A stretch of DNA of 36,563 bases from a virus. Position numbers and translations under genes: made by a program. The notes beneath the pieces are model-generated. The model ran no database searches, was not told where the DNA came from, and saw only the letters and a program-made list of their open reading frames with translations. Positions 16,247-24,009 of this stretch are shown piece after piece; within the stretch, counting starts at the first letter, position 1, and every line of letters starts with the position of its first letter. Location: the IMG/VR virus record IMGVR_UViG_3300033821_000103, positions 1-36,563 of that record, one strand, 5' to 3'.

Positions 16247-16471
16247 ATGTTAAGAACAAGCTATTATGACTTTGACAAGGCTCTCGACATTTACTCCGAG
16301 ATGAAGCGAAAAAATATCAGTACATATTTCCTCGCAGACCGATTCAATTGTTCTCAGGCTCTCATATCAAAAGTCCTTCGGGGTACACGTCAAAACAGAG
16401 AGTTATATAATTCGATAAAATCATTTGTCCGATCATCGCAAATCCGTCGCCGTCAACGCAAAGCTGCTTAA
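16247..16471 (+). CDS. Small HTH regulator, Ner/Cro-like position
   Basis: 74 residues, first gene of the rightward early operon. The middle has an HTH-like pattern (ISTYFLADRFNCSQALISKVLRGTR) and the C-terminus is very basic (SSQIRRRQRKAA). In Mu the first early gene, ner, encodes a small HTH protein that shuts down early and repressor transcription. This gene has the same place and size. Sequence similarity to Ner itself is not evident to me, so the functional name is positional. Confidence 0.7.
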   Translation: MLRTSYYDFDKALDIYSEMKRKNISTYFLADRFNCSQALISKVLRGTRQNRELYNSIKSFVRSSQIRRRQRKAA

Positions 16472-16484
16472 GGAAAAAAATACC

Positions 16485-17087
16485 ATGCCCACCGTTGGTC
16501 AAAAGATTAGAAAATTTGCAGAGAGTAGATACGGAACTTGCTCTGCGCTCGCCAAGAAATTGGGAGTATCTCGACAATACATCGAACAATTCGCAAACGA
16601 CAAAGCTTTTCCTGGAAAAGTCATATTGGCGAAATTAGAAAAAGTCGGTTGTTCACCTTCTTGGCTTTTGGGACCGGGTAACCGAAATGCCCGAGTACTC
16701 ATCATGTTCAGACTTCGTAAATATGCAACGAAAAAATATGGGTCGATTCGAGAGATGGCGAGACAACTTGGAATGTGCCCTGAAACGGTGCACCAATATG
16801 CAAGCAGTGGAAAAGTCCCGAGCAAAAGACTATTGGATCGACTGCGAGTTTCGGGCATCGATATGAAATGGCTTCTCACCGGGAAAAGAACTCCTGCAAA
16901 GAAACCAGATATCATCCATATCTCTCTGAGCGAACTCAACAAACCCATCAGCATAAAACACTTTCAAAAAGGTGATCGAAAAAAAGTTATCGTTGCAGTC
17001 GGAAAATATCGTTTTCATTCCTCAAACCCGCAGGCCGCTTCGTTCATCCCTGCATTGATAGCGCTGCTGACAAATGAAATTAATTAA
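16485..17087 (+). CDS. Tandem double-HTH regulator
   Basis: 200 residues from the ATG at 16485, chosen because AAGGA lies about 11 bases upstream and the previous gene ends at 16471. A longer frame from 16425 overlaps that gene. It contains two successive copies of the repressor-type HTH domain: residues about 5-65 (YGTCSALAKKLGVSRQYIEQ ... VGCSPSWLLG) and about 70-130 (YGSIREMARQLGMCPETVHQ ... SGIDMKWLLTG). Both match the repressor at 15709-16152 (GCDIGWLITG). A C-terminal domain (130-200) follows. It looks like a fused dimer of two HTH units and may compete with the repressor for operators. Its regulatory role is inferred. Confidence 0.75.
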   Translation: MPTVGQKIRKFAESRYGTCSALAKKLGVSRQYIEQFANDKAFPGKVILAKLEKVGCSPSWLLGPGNRNARVLIMFRLRKYATKKYGSIREMARQLGMCPETVHQYASSGKVPSKRLLDRLRVSGIDMKWLLTGKRTPAKKPDIIHISLSELNKPISIKHFQKGDRKKVIVAVGKYRFHSSNPQAASFIPALIALLTNEIN

Positions 17088-17343
17088 TAGTTCAATCACG
17101 TTAGGGCATCGGCAAAGTTTCATCGCGCAAGCGCTGGAAATCAGATGCCAAAATACATCCCCGTTCACGTCACTCCTCCTCCGTGACCGGGTTGCCTCAT
17201 CACCTAGCACAGCGGCGCAGTTTTTTTGTGGATTACTCGCGCCGCTCGATGAGGCTGCAAAGCGCATCCCGGCTACCCTGTATTTCACCCATTTAATCAG
17301 CCGTAGACGCGGCTTGAATTTTCCAAGTCTCATTAATTGACCT
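17088..17343 (+). other. Stretch without a convincing gene
   Basis: 256 bases between two early genes. An 88-codon frame covers it (17074-17340) but overlaps the previous gene, has no ribosome binding site and reads with unnatural composition. A shorter frame from about 17141 (MPKYIPVHVTPPP) stops after 13 codons. The minus-strand frame is a shadow. It may be a decayed small gene or an untranslated spacer. Confidence 0.4.
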
Positions 17344-17691
17344 ATGGCAGCCCTGAACGTCTCCGAAGCCTTCACAGCCTTAAATCTGAAACACGGCACA
17401 ATCAAGAAAGCATCTATCGCGTTAGGCATTAGCGACTCCGATATTCACAACTATCTCCGGGGCCGGAAAGTGAAAGTGAGCAAGAAGGCGCAGCGCATCA
17501 TCCGCCAGCACCTGGTGGAGATCGGCGTCGTCGCTGCGCCTCAATTGAAGCCGCGCCACGAATGTCCCGATTGCGGCAAGAGCCATGTGGTAAGAGTTAA
17601 TCATCCCTCGCAATCTACCAAATCCATCGAGGCCGGTCAACGCCAAACCGTTGCGGAAATTTCCGCATCGAAAATTAGAGCGGGTGAATGA
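17344..17691 (+). CDS. Small HTH plus zinc-ribbon-like regulator
   Basis: 115 residues. The first 60 look like a DNA-binding HTH (AFTALNLKHGTIKKASIALGISDSDIHNYLRGRKVKVSKKAQ). Residues 72-85 (RHECPDCGKSHVVR) hold a CxxC pair with a nearby His that could bind zinc. The tail (85-115) is basic and probably flexible. An in-frame TGA lies one codon before the ATG, and no strong ribosome binding site is seen. It precedes a CII-like gene with which its stop overlaps, placing it in a regulator cluster ahead of the transposase. Confidence 0.65.
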   Translation: MAALNVSEAFTALNLKHGTIKKASIALGISDSDIHNYLRGRKVKVSKKAQRIIRQHLVEIGVVAAPQLKPRHECPDCGKSHVVRVNHPSQSTKSIEAGQRQTVAEISASKIRAGE

Positions 17692-18023
17692 CAATGACAC
17701 TTGCGGAAGTGCTCTACATCACGATCAAGAACTGGGAACTCGCTGAGTCGATCCGGCGGCGCGATAAGAATTTTGATGCGTTCAAACATTTATCTGAGCT
17801 TATCGGCAACAAGAATCCATCGACGCTGCGGAAGATGTGCAACGAACGCGCGCACGAGAACGGCGCGAAGCTCGGCTATGACGAAGCGATTGCCATTATG
17901 GCGGAGACCGGAGACTACCGGCTTCGCCAGTACGAAAAAGAAATACTCGAATCAAAACGAAAACATATCGACGGGCAGATAGATTTGTTTGCCTCGCCGA
18001 TAACAGATTTACATCACGAATAA
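17688..18023 (+). CDS. Phage regulatory protein, CII-like
   Basis: 111 residues. It resembles the phage regulatory CII-type family of Mu-like and related phages: 'KNFDAFKHLSELIGNKNPSTLRKMCNER' followed by 'LGYDEAIAIMAETGDYRLRQYEKEIL'. Such proteins bind DNA through the N-terminal helices and control the early operon. Its ATG overlaps the previous stop (ATGA); a second ATG two codons on is also possible. It is followed after 15 bases by a small gene with a good ribosome binding site. Confidence 0.65.
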   Translation: MTMTLAEVLYITIKNWELAESIRRRDKNFDAFKHLSELIGNKNPSTLRKMCNERAHENGAKLGYDEAIAIMAETGDYRLRQYEKEILESKRKHIDGQIDLFASPITDLHHE

Positions 18024-18038
18024 CGAAAAGGAGCAGTT

Positions 18039-18236
18039 ATGAAAAATTCAACATCGAAATTTTTAGACGGCATGGGCGTGCCGCAGAACGTTCTCACAGA
18101 CGATAAAGAAGAATATCGCAGCACCTATGTAGTCGACCGTCTTATCTTCAATAGGGAAGGCAAGTTGATGCATGTGAATCTCACAGTTGGAAACGATCCC
18201 AACACACGCTTAATCAGAGATGCGCGGATATCATAG
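18039..18236 (+). CDS. Hypothetical protein
   Basis: 65 residues with a good ribosome binding site (AAAGGAG seven bases before the ATG). The sequence is polar and beta-rich (YVVDRLIFNREGKLMHVNLTVGNDPN) with no recognised motif. It is the last gene before the transposase. A 49-base AT-rich gap follows, carrying an AACATTCAAAACTGAAAACT type direct repeat. Confidence 0.55.
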   Translation: MKNSTSKFLDGMGVPQNVLTDDKEEYRSTYVVDRLIFNREGKLMHVNLTVGNDPNTRLIRDARIS

Positions 18237-18285
18237 GATCGTCAGTGAACAATTCAACATTCAAAACTGAAAACTTGAAATTATT

Positions 18286-20343
18286 ATGAGCTGGCTTACT
18301 ATCACACAGGCAATGGCGGTGAGGAAGTGCAGCAAACAATACATTTACCGGTTGATAAAGAACGGAAAGCTGGAATCGCGCGCAACAGCAGAAGGTACGC
18401 TGGTGTGGCTTGACGATAATCCCGTGTTGGATTCCCTCCCTTACGAAGGGGAGGAGACGCGCAGCGGCGGAGGGGTTAAAGAAGTGAATATTCCCGTCAT
18501 TTCGCAATCGCGCGTTACGGACGAGCTGCTGAGGAAGATTGACGGCATGTTGCGCTCCATCGCCGCATCGGGGGATATCGTCGCCACTGAAATGGATGTG
18601 GAAGCGAACTACGATATCAATGCCCGTATCCAGCGGATATACAAAGGAGAACTCCGGACGCTATTCGGCGTTCCTTCCAGGGGATCAATCGATCAGCTCA
18701 TTTACCATCCGCAGATCCGCCAGGCGCTGGAGTATGTTATCGCCCGCAAAGGCCGCAGCGATAAACTGACGATGAGAGCGGCGAAGGGACTGTGCATTGT
18801 GAAGAGAGCTACTGGCGAAATGGTAAGCATTGAAGAGCATTTAATCTCCCTTTACGCGCGCGAAAATGTGAACGCCGACGCTTGTTATGAAGCTCTCAAG
18901 GGATTATGCCTGAAGCGCCTTGTTGTGAAAGCGGATGGTTCGCCCGCGATGCTTGCCGATCTCCCGGCTGAATCAACCGTGACGCGGTGGCTGCGGGATA
19001 TCCGCACCAAAGGCAATAGAGCCGCCGCCATTAAAATGGGACGCATGAGAAAGAATGATTTTGCCGCGAACGAACTCGCCTATGTAACGCGAGACCCGGA
19101 GACCTATGCGCCGGGCGAGATGTGGGTGGGCGATCATACGGAATTGGATTTTCTTGTCATCAATGAGAAGGGCGAGCCCGACCGCCGGTGGATGACGGCA
19201 TTTGTGGACTTCAACACGCAGCTCCTCGTCGGGTATCATTTATCGTGGATGCCAAACAGCCAAACCATTGCCCTTGCTTTCCGCGCCGGAGTTACCGGCT
19301 CGCAGCTCAAGGCGAAGAAGGCGGCGGCGGAAAGCGAAGAGAGCCTCGGCGAATTTGTGCCGGTCAATAGTGTTAACGTACCCGCGCACATCACGGTTGA
19401 TAACGGCAAGGATTATAAATCGAAAGCAACCGGGCGGCTCATCGGAAAAATTAATTTCGATGACGACAGCCGCCGCAGCGTTCAACGGATCACCCATCTG
19501 CACTATTGCCTGCCGTACCACGGCATGAGCAAAGCGGTGATGGAACGATGGTGGGGAATATTCCAGCAAATGATTAAATATCTCCCCGGCTACAAGGGCA
19601 ACCATTACCAGAACAAGCCGGATACGCTGGCGAAGGACATCAAGCAGAACGCGCTGTTGACGGTTGAAGAGTTCGATGCGATTGTTGCCGTTGCTGTGAA
19701 CTCCTACAACAACCGTGAGAACTCGCGACACCAGGGAACTTCGCCGCTCGTCCATTATCTCACCAATCTTCCATCGCAGCGGACAATCGATATCCGCGTG
19801 CTGGACTTCCTCATGATTCACGCGAAGCCGAAAACGATCAGGCGATGCCAGGTTGAATTTCCGTTCGGCGAATATTACAGCGACGCATTGTTGAAACACA
19901 ACGGCAAACGGGCCGACGTGTACTACGACCCGAATGACTTAGGATTTGTGTCGCTGTACGTCGATGGCGAGTTCGCTGCGGTCGCTTGCAACAAGGCGTT
20001 GATCGGCAAGAGTGAACGGGGAAATCTCTCCATTGTCGCGGAACGAAGGGCAACCGAAAAGCAATTGCGCGATCAGCTTGCGGCAATACACGGCGGCCTC
20101 ACCGACCGGGAAGCGTGGATGCAGCTCTTAGAAGGGCAGCTATTGAATACGATGGACGTGGATGAATCGCTCATCCTGAAGCAGCGGCCAACGATTGTAT
20201 TGATGACGGGAATTGAAAGCGACGCGGCGCAAACAATGGATAAGATCGAACAGGAAAAAGAACTCGTTGAAATTGAAAAGCAACGCGAGAAGCGCAACAG
20301 GAATAGAAGCTGGACGGCGGACGACGTGGCGAATGTGAGTTAA
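18286..20343 (+). CDS. Mu-type DDE transposase (A protein)
   Basis: 685 residues, close to the length of MuA. Residues 1-45 are an excisionase-type winged HTH (SWLTITQAMAVRKCSKQYIYRLIKNGKLES). Further DNA-binding helices follow to about 260. The catalytic core has Asp283 (WVGDHTELDF), Asp372 (ITVDNGKDYKS) and Glu420 (AVMERWWGIFQ), the DDE triad. The core ends in a beta-barrel region (VYYDPNDLGFVSLYVDG) and a charged C-terminus that should contact the B protein. It catalyses replicative transposition and integration of the phage genome. Residues about 49-66 (SLPYEGEETRSGGGVKE) are encoded by a palindromic mini-repeat inserted in frame at 18435-18480. The start lacks a strong ribosome binding site. 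The B-like ATPase lies downstream after three small genes. Confidence 0.95.
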   Translation: MSWLTITQAMAVRKCSKQYIYRLIKNGKLESRATAEGTLVWLDDNPVLDSLPYEGEETRSGGGVKEVNIPVISQSRVTDELLRKIDGMLRSIAASGDIVATEMDVEANYDINARIQRIYKGELRTLFGVPSRGSIDQLIYHPQIRQALEYVIARKGRSDKLTMRAAKGLCIVKRATGEMVSIEEHLISLYARENVNADACYEALKGLCLKRLVVKADGSPAMLADLPAESTVTRWLRDIRTKGNRAAAIKMGRMRKNDFAANELAYVTRDPETYAPGEMWVGDHTELDFLVINEKGEPDRRWMTAFVDFNTQLLVGYHLSWMPNSQTIALAFRAGVTGSQLKAKKAAAESEESLGEFVPVNSVNVPAHITVDNGKDYKSKATGRLIGKINFDDDSRRSVQRITHLHYCLPYHGMSKAVMERWWGIFQQMIKYLPGYKGNHYQNKPDTLAKDIKQNALLTVEEFDAIVAVAVNSYNNRENSRHQGTSPLVHYLTNLPSQRTIDIRVLDFLMIHAKPKTIRRCQVEFPFGEYYSDALLKHNGKRADVYYDPNDLGFVSLYVDGEFAAVACNKALIGKSERGNLSIVAERRATEKQLRDQLAAIHGGLTDREAWMQLLEGQLLNTMDVDESLILKQRPTIVLMTGIESDAAQTMDKIEQEKELVEIEKQREKRNRNRSWTADDVANVS
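18435..18480 (+). repeat. Palindromic mini-repeat inside the transposase gene
   Basis: CCCTCCCTTACGAAGGGGAG and a downstream GGAGGGG belong to the same family as the intergenic repeats. Here the unit keeps the reading frame and encodes a Gly/Glu/Ser-rich linker between the N-terminal HTH and the rest of the transposase. Confidence 0.7.
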
Positions 20344-20345
20344 GA

Positions 20346-20582
20346 ATGAAGAGTGAAGAATTAAGAGTTAAGAATGATTTTTTGAAAACGTTCGAGGAAC
20401 GGAAGCCGGTGAAGAGCAAACAGATACGGGATGCCGTTATCGATGTTATGCGTCATGATTTGAGTGGTGGTGGAAAGTTGCTTGAGAAAGATGTCCTCGT
20501 TTTCAGCAAGGGCGTTCCGTACCGGGCAAATATTAACGGCTCGAAATTCACTGTAGAAGAGATTACGCAATTTTATTCATGA
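20346..20582 (+). CDS. Hypothetical early protein with repeat-derived N-terminus
   Basis: 78 residues. The first ten (MKSEELRVKN) come from an AT-rich direct repeat that recurs at 26108-26135, where it encodes KSEELRAKN in another small gene. The rest (FEERKPVKSKQIRDAVIDVM ... GVPYRANINGSKFTVEEITQFYS) is unrelated and probably the original protein. It begins three bases after the transposase stop. Unknown function. Confidence 0.6.
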   Translation: MKSEELRVKNDFLKTFEERKPVKSKQIRDAVIDVMRHDLSGGGKLLEKDVLVFSKGVPYRANINGSKFTVEEITQFYS

Positions 20583-20593
20583 AGGAGAAGACA

Positions 20594-20860
20594 ATGCCTA
20601 ATACAAGCGACAAGACGATACGCCCAAAGAAAGAGTGGGAAGTGCCATACCCGGAGCAAGATACCTGTCCTATGTTTAACTGTGAACATCTGAAGCATTA
20701 CACTCAGGCAGTTTGTACTCCGTGCTGGAAAATGCTTCCCGCGCATATCCGACGCGCCTATTCCGCTGCATTCAGTTTTTACGCGAAGCGTCCAATTGAT
20801 GGTGAACAAAGATTAAGCGACGCCTACGAAACAATGATTAATTATTTCAAATGGGAATAA
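20594..20860 (+). CDS. Small Cys-rich protein, paralogue of 26617-26829
   Basis: 88 residues from the ATG at 20594, preceded by AAGGAG (a frame from 20579 is longer but overlaps the previous gene). It contains CPMFNC ... VCTPCWKMLPAHIRRAYSAAF. The protein at 26617-26829 has the matching pattern CPVMGC ... MCITHWHAVPKPLQDAVWRAF. The four Cys/His could bind zinc, followed by a helix with aromatic and basic residues. The function is unknown; the pattern suggests a phage nucleic-acid-binding or protein-binding zinc module. Confidence 0.65.
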   Translation: MPNTSDKTIRPKKEWEVPYPEQDTCPMFNCEHLKHYTQAVCTPCWKMLPAHIRRAYSAAFSFYAKRPIDGEQRLSDAYETMINYFKWE

Positions 20861-20876
20861 TCAAAAGGAGAAGACA

Positions 20877-21068
20877 ATGTACACATATATTTCAGACGGA
20901 CTTTATTCCCCTACGGACTTCCGAAGATTCGAGAGCAAGGAAGCTCTTCTGAAAGAGTTTCCCGAATATAAATCGGTGTTTGATATTGGCGACGTAAGGA
21001 ACGTTTACATCAAAATTAAAGAGCCGCGTGGAGAGCGGTTCATCCAGATCGCGGAGGTGCAATCATGA
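20877..21068 (+). CDS. Hypothetical early protein
   Basis: 63 residues, start supported by AAAAGGAGAAGACA directly before the ATG, the same leader as the gene at 20594. It has aromatic residues at the N-terminus (MYTYISDGLYSPTDFRRF) and a beta-rich C-terminus (VRNVYIKIKEPRGERFIQIAEV). The stop overlaps the B-like gene start by four bases, so the two are translationally coupled. No family recognised. Confidence 0.55.
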   Translation: MYTYISDGLYSPTDFRRFESKEALLKEFPEYKSVFDIGDVRNVYIKIKEPRGERFIQIAEVQS

Positions 21069-22009
21069 CGCAGACGGCGGCAATACTTTTAGATTCGAGC
21101 AAGCTCTCGATACACGATCCGCACGAGGTGCGCCTGCGTTTAAACGATCTTGTGAAATCGGGAGAGCTGACCCCGCATGAGATTGAAAAGGGAACCACCT
21201 TCTCGTCATCGGTCGTCTCGCAATACCTTGGCGATAAATACGAAGGCGACACCGTGAAGATCGAGAACGCGATGAAGCGGTTCCTGGTCAAATGGATTTT
21301 AAAAAACTCAATCATCCCCACAAAAACGGTCGACGAAATCAATGCGATGCTCCTGATGTCCTGGAAGCGGCTGGACTTCACCGTTATTCTTGGCGGTTTC
21401 GGACGGGGAAAAACGAAGGCTGTTTCCAAGTTCGCGCTAATCAATAGCGAGTTCGCGGCGTTCGTCGACCTGTGGGGAATACAATCACCGATGGAGCTGA
21501 TCGCCCGCACCGGCGCGGCGCTGAACATCGAGAGCCAGCTCAAGGGAACGCGCACCGACCGGCTCAATGCAATTATCCGGAGCCTCCGGCGCCAGCCGCG
21601 CATGCTCATCTACGACGAGGGCGATACGCTGAACGTCCGCTGCCTCGATATCCTCCGCTACATTCACGGCGAACAGGGCGAAGAGAATTGCGCGCTCGTC
21701 ATCGTGGCGAATACGAAGCTGGAAGCCCTGCTCAAGTCTCCGGAGCTTGGATACTTGAGAAGCCGCGTCACGCTGAAGTGGACTGTTGGCGAGATCTCGA
21801 AAGAAGAGGCGAAAAAATTCGTCGATACCTGGGACCACGATTTATCGACGATTGAAATACGGGCGATCCACGATTGGGCAACGAAGCGTTACAGCGTCCG
21901 TTCGATTGTCAATCTCATGATCAACGCAAACTCCGTTCGCGAAAAGAACAATCACAAACTCATCGAGAGCTGCGACCTGGATGAAGCGTACAAGTTAACG
22001 ATTGACTGA
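21065..22009 (+). CDS. Mu B-like AAA+ transposition activator ATPase
   Basis: 314 residues, about MuB length. The N-terminal 75 form a small HTH-like domain (VSQYLGDKYEGDTVKIENAMKRF). The ATPase core has a Walker A motif GGFGRGKT at 110-117, Walker B RMLIYDEGD with Asp184/Glu185, and sensor-like 'LVIVANTKLEALL'. The C-terminal part (EIRAIHDWATKRYSVRSIVNLMINAN) matches the lid region of phage transposition activators. B binds DNA as ATP filaments, selects target sites and stimulates A. It is preceded by a coupled small gene and followed by a palindrome-bearing gap. Confidence 0.92.
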   Translation: MTQTAAILLDSSKLSIHDPHEVRLRLNDLVKSGELTPHEIEKGTTFSSSVVSQYLGDKYEGDTVKIENAMKRFLVKWILKNSIIPTKTVDEINAMLLMSWKRLDFTVILGGFGRGKTKAVSKFALINSEFAAFVDLWGIQSPMELIARTGAALNIESQLKGTRTDRLNAIIRSLRRQPRMLIYDEGDTLNVRCLDILRYIHGEQGEENCALVIVANTKLEALLKSPELGYLRSRVTLKWTVGEISKEEAKKFVDTWDHDLSTIEIRAIHDWATKRYSVRSIVNLMINANSVREKNNHKLIESCDLDEAYKLTID

Positions 22010-22070
22010 CAACCTCACCCATCCCTCTCCTGCGAGGAGAGGGCGTGATTATATAAAAGGACCAAGGAAT
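22010..22070. repeat. Palindromic repeat followed by AAAGGACCA start cassette
   Basis: A hairpin at 22023-22043 (CCTCTCC/GGAGAGG) is followed by ATTATATAAAAGGACCAAGGAAT directly before the next ATG. The AAAGGACCA leader recurs before five other early genes. Confidence 0.7.
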
Positions 22071-22283
22071 ATGGAAGACACTTCATTAATAATAACGATT
22101 AACGGCTGCATCGATTGGAACGCAGTACGTGACCAGCTCACGCACATCTGCGGAACGCTATTGGATCGCGGAAGCATTGGCGTATCGAAATGGACCGAAG
22201 AGGTAAAACCGTTGTGGGACAGATATTTCAATGGCGAACGGACCAAAGAGCTGCACGACGCGATTATGGAATACGAAGTATAA
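22071..22283 (+). CDS. Hypothetical early protein
   Basis: 70 residues from the ATG at 22071, which has the AAAGGACCA leader. A frame from 22002 would translate the palindromic repeat and is not preferred. Sequence: a short beta segment (SLIITINGCIDWNAVRDQLTHICGTLLDRG) and helices (WTEEVKPLWDRYFNGERTKELHDAIMEYEV). No known domain. It lies between the B-like and first Gam-like genes. Confidence 0.6.
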   Translation: MEDTSLIITINGCIDWNAVRDQLTHICGTLLDRGSIGVSKWTEEVKPLWDRYFNGERTKELHDAIMEYEV

Positions 22284-22339
22284 ATCACCCCATCCCCTCT
22301 TTGACAAGAGGGGCGCAATTATAAGAAAGGACCAGACAA
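22284..22339. repeat. Palindromic repeat followed by AAAGGACCA start cassette
   Basis: A hairpin at about 22295-22314 (CCCCTCTT/AAGAGGGG) is followed by GCGCAATTATAA and AAAGGACCAGACAA before the ATG at 22340. The hairpin plus GCGCAATTATAA matches the minus-arm repeat at 8255-8284. Confidence 0.7.
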
Positions 22340-22780
22340 ATGAAGAACGAGCGGAAAACGGCAGGGAAGCCGACGTTGGAGATATTCCCGGCAAACGACC
22401 GGGCGACGGAAGCGATCTTAAAAAATCTCCACACCACGAAGCGCGAAATCAAGACCTGGCACGATATCGATATCGCGATGCAGGAATTTGATTTTTTGAA
22501 GACGCATATCAGCGCCCTCAACAGCACGGAGCTGAAGGAATATCAGGCCATCATTGAGAAGCGACGCGAGCCACTCACCCAGCTCAACGAAGCGAAGCAG
22601 ATGATCGTCACGAAAATCGAAACGTTTTGCGCGAAGCATAAGGCGGAAATGAAGTTCGCCGTGGTCGACGGCGAGAACGTTGGATCGCGAAGCCTGCCGC
22701 ACGGCACGGTCACGTTTGTCCAGGTAACGAAGGTGCGATTTAAACCGGCGCAAGCAAACGGAGACGCGGTGCAGCAATGA
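22340..22780 (+). CDS. Gam-like DNA-end-binding protein, divergent paralogue
   Basis: 146 residues. A long helical region (LNSTELKEYQAIIEKRREPLTQLNEAKQMIVTKIETFCAKHK) leads to 'VGSRSLPHGTVTFVQV', the signature turn of Mu Gam proteins (compare RSKELTHGTVGFRI in the clear Gam at 24515-25039). Gam binds DNA ends, resembles Ku and protects ends from nucleases. This copy has a different N-terminus and ends shortly after the signature, lacking the C-terminal helices. It may dimerise with the second Gam. Its stop overlaps the GemA gene by four bases. Confidence 0.65.
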   Translation: MKNERKTAGKPTLEIFPANDRATEAILKNLHTTKREIKTWHDIDIAMQEFDFLKTHISALNSTELKEYQAIIEKRREPLTQLNEAKQMIVTKIETFCAKHKAEMKFAVVDGENVGSRSLPHGTVTFVQVTKVRFKPAQANGDAVQQ

Positions 22781-23280
22781 CCCTCCAGGAACGCAAACGG
22801 ATTAACAGCAAGGCGCATGCAATCGCGCACTCGCGGCTCGGCATGGATAGCGAGCAGTTCGGGATCCTTGTCAGCGCGGCCGATCCGGCAAGCGACGGAC
22901 ACATCTCCCGTTGCAGCGACGAGACGGCGTTGAACATCCTGATCGAGATCCAGAAGATGGCGCGCGCGGGGAAGGCGTCACAATCGTCGCAGCAGGGGCA
23001 AATCGCCCGGCTGATGGAGATCCTCGGCTGGACGTGGAGCAACACGGCGGAGTATTGCTTCAAGATCACCGGCAAAAAAAATACGAAAGCTTGCAACGCG
23101 CCGGAACTTTCAAAAATCATACGCGGGATGATTGCCACAATCGACCATCATCTCGCGTCCGGGCGTATCGTGATGAACCATACCGAGCGGTTTAATTACG
23201 AGAGCCACGTGCGAGTGCACCGGGAAGCAAGGAACAAGGAAGAAGGAACAAGGAATAATGCCGAGACGAAGACTGTCTAA
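22777..23280 (+). CDS. GemA/gp16 family regulatory protein
   Basis: 167 residues with the GemA pattern: an N-terminal 'RINSKAHAIAHSRLGMDSEQFGILV', then 'QQGQIARLMEILGWTWSNTA' and 'APELSKIIRGMIATIDHHL'. In Mu, GemA alters host gene expression and DNA gyrase activity after infection; the family is common next to gam. The ATG overlaps the stop of the first Gam-like gene. The last 15 residues (EARNKEEGTRNNAET) are encoded by an AAGGAAGAAGG type repeat that also provides the ribosome binding site of the next gene. Confidence 0.85.
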   Translation: MTLQERKRINSKAHAIAHSRLGMDSEQFGILVSAADPASDGHISRCSDETALNILIEIQKMARAGKASQSSQQGQIARLMEILGWTWSNTAEYCFKITGKKNTKACNAPELSKIIRGMIATIDHHLASGRIVMNHTERFNYESHVRVHREARNKEEGTRNNAETKTV

Positions 23281-23752
23281 ATCGGACATCAAAATCGTCT
23301 ATCAATCGAAGTCGATACCGGAGCTCGTTATCGATGAGCGCCAGCTCGCGCTGTTGAAGGAGCGGTTTCCTTCTGTGACGTCGTTCCGGCAATATGTGCT
23401 GGATGCCGAAGCCTGGTTGCTGGATCCGGCGAATGCGAAGAAGTATCCGAAGCTGCTATTCCGGTTCATTTACAATTGGATCGACAAAGCGCTGATGATG
23501 GCGCCGAGAAACGCAAAGCCAGGTCCGCAATACGGCGATTCGGCGAAGGCTGATTTCATCCCGAAAGCGAAGAAGGAAGCGTATTTATTTGAAAAGAAGG
23601 ATAAGAAGGACCGGACAATGGAGAGCGTTCACTCGCTCACGAACATTTTGAATACGATAAAAGAGAAATCGGGCGACACGCCCACCCCTCAATCCCCTCC
23701 CTTGCAGGAGGGGAAAAACAGTTCGAACACGTTAGAAAGGACCAGACAATGA
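23258..23752 (+). CDS. Hypothetical early protein, C-terminus encoded by mini-repeat
   Basis: 164 residues; starts inside the end of GemA with AAGGA five bases upstream of the ATG. It is basic at the N-terminus (MPRRRLSKSDIKIVYQSKS) with a helical core (SFRQYVLDAEAWLLDPANAKKYPKLLFRFIYNWIDKALM). The last 25 residues (TPTPQSPPLQEGKNSSNTLERTRQ) translate a palindromic repeat (23694-23713) and the AAAGGACCA cassette, so the original stop was probably lost or the repeat inserted in the gene end. Unknown function. Confidence 0.65.
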   Translation: MPRRRLSKSDIKIVYQSKSIPELVIDERQLALLKERFPSVTSFRQYVLDAEAWLLDPANAKKYPKLLFRFIYNWIDKALMMAPRNAKPGPQYGDSAKADFIPKAKKEAYLFEKKDKKDRTMESVHSLTNILNTIKEKSGDTPTPQSPPLQEGKNSSNTLERTRQ

Positions 23753-24009
23753 AAAACAAAAGATTCAGACCGATACCCAGGACAGATTATAATATGGAAA
23801 TCAAACTAATTCCAATCCGCAAAAAAATATACAGCTCTCTCTGCAGGATACTTCCAGCAGATTTTGATGATTGCGTAATTGATGGAGCCGCAGACGCCGC
23901 CGTAGATCAAATACGGATGGAAACGAGGGCGCAGAAACGCCGGGATAAGAAGAACGCAAAAAAATCGAGAAGTGCTATTAACCAATCAGATGAAAGGACC
24001 AGGCAATGA
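23749..24009 (+). CDS. Hypothetical basic protein
   Basis: 86 residues with an AAAGGACCAGACA leader directly before the ATG. Very basic C-terminal third (ETRAQKRRDKKNAKKSRSAINQ), with a short middle region (LCRILPADFDDCVIDGAADAAVDQIR). The final residues ERTRQ are shared with the preceding gene because both stops lie within the same type of junction cassette. Possible nucleic-acid binding from charge only. Confidence 0.55.
   Translation: MKNKRFRPIPRTDYNMEIKLIPIRKKIYSSLCRILPADFDDCVIDGAADAAVDQIRMETRAQKRRDKKNAKKSRSAINQSDERTRQ

Noticed and set aside
17074-17340. 88-codon plus-strand frame
   Set aside because: Starts inside the previous gene without a ribosome binding site and reads with unnatural composition; kept only as an unassigned stretch.
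17022-17429. 135-codon minus-strand frame
   Set aside because: Overlaps two plus-strand genes at its ends, no ribosome binding site, Cys/Arg-rich shadow composition.
19240-19899. 219-codon minus-strand frame
   Set aside because: Antisense to the catalytic core of the transposase, which carries the conserved DDE residues.
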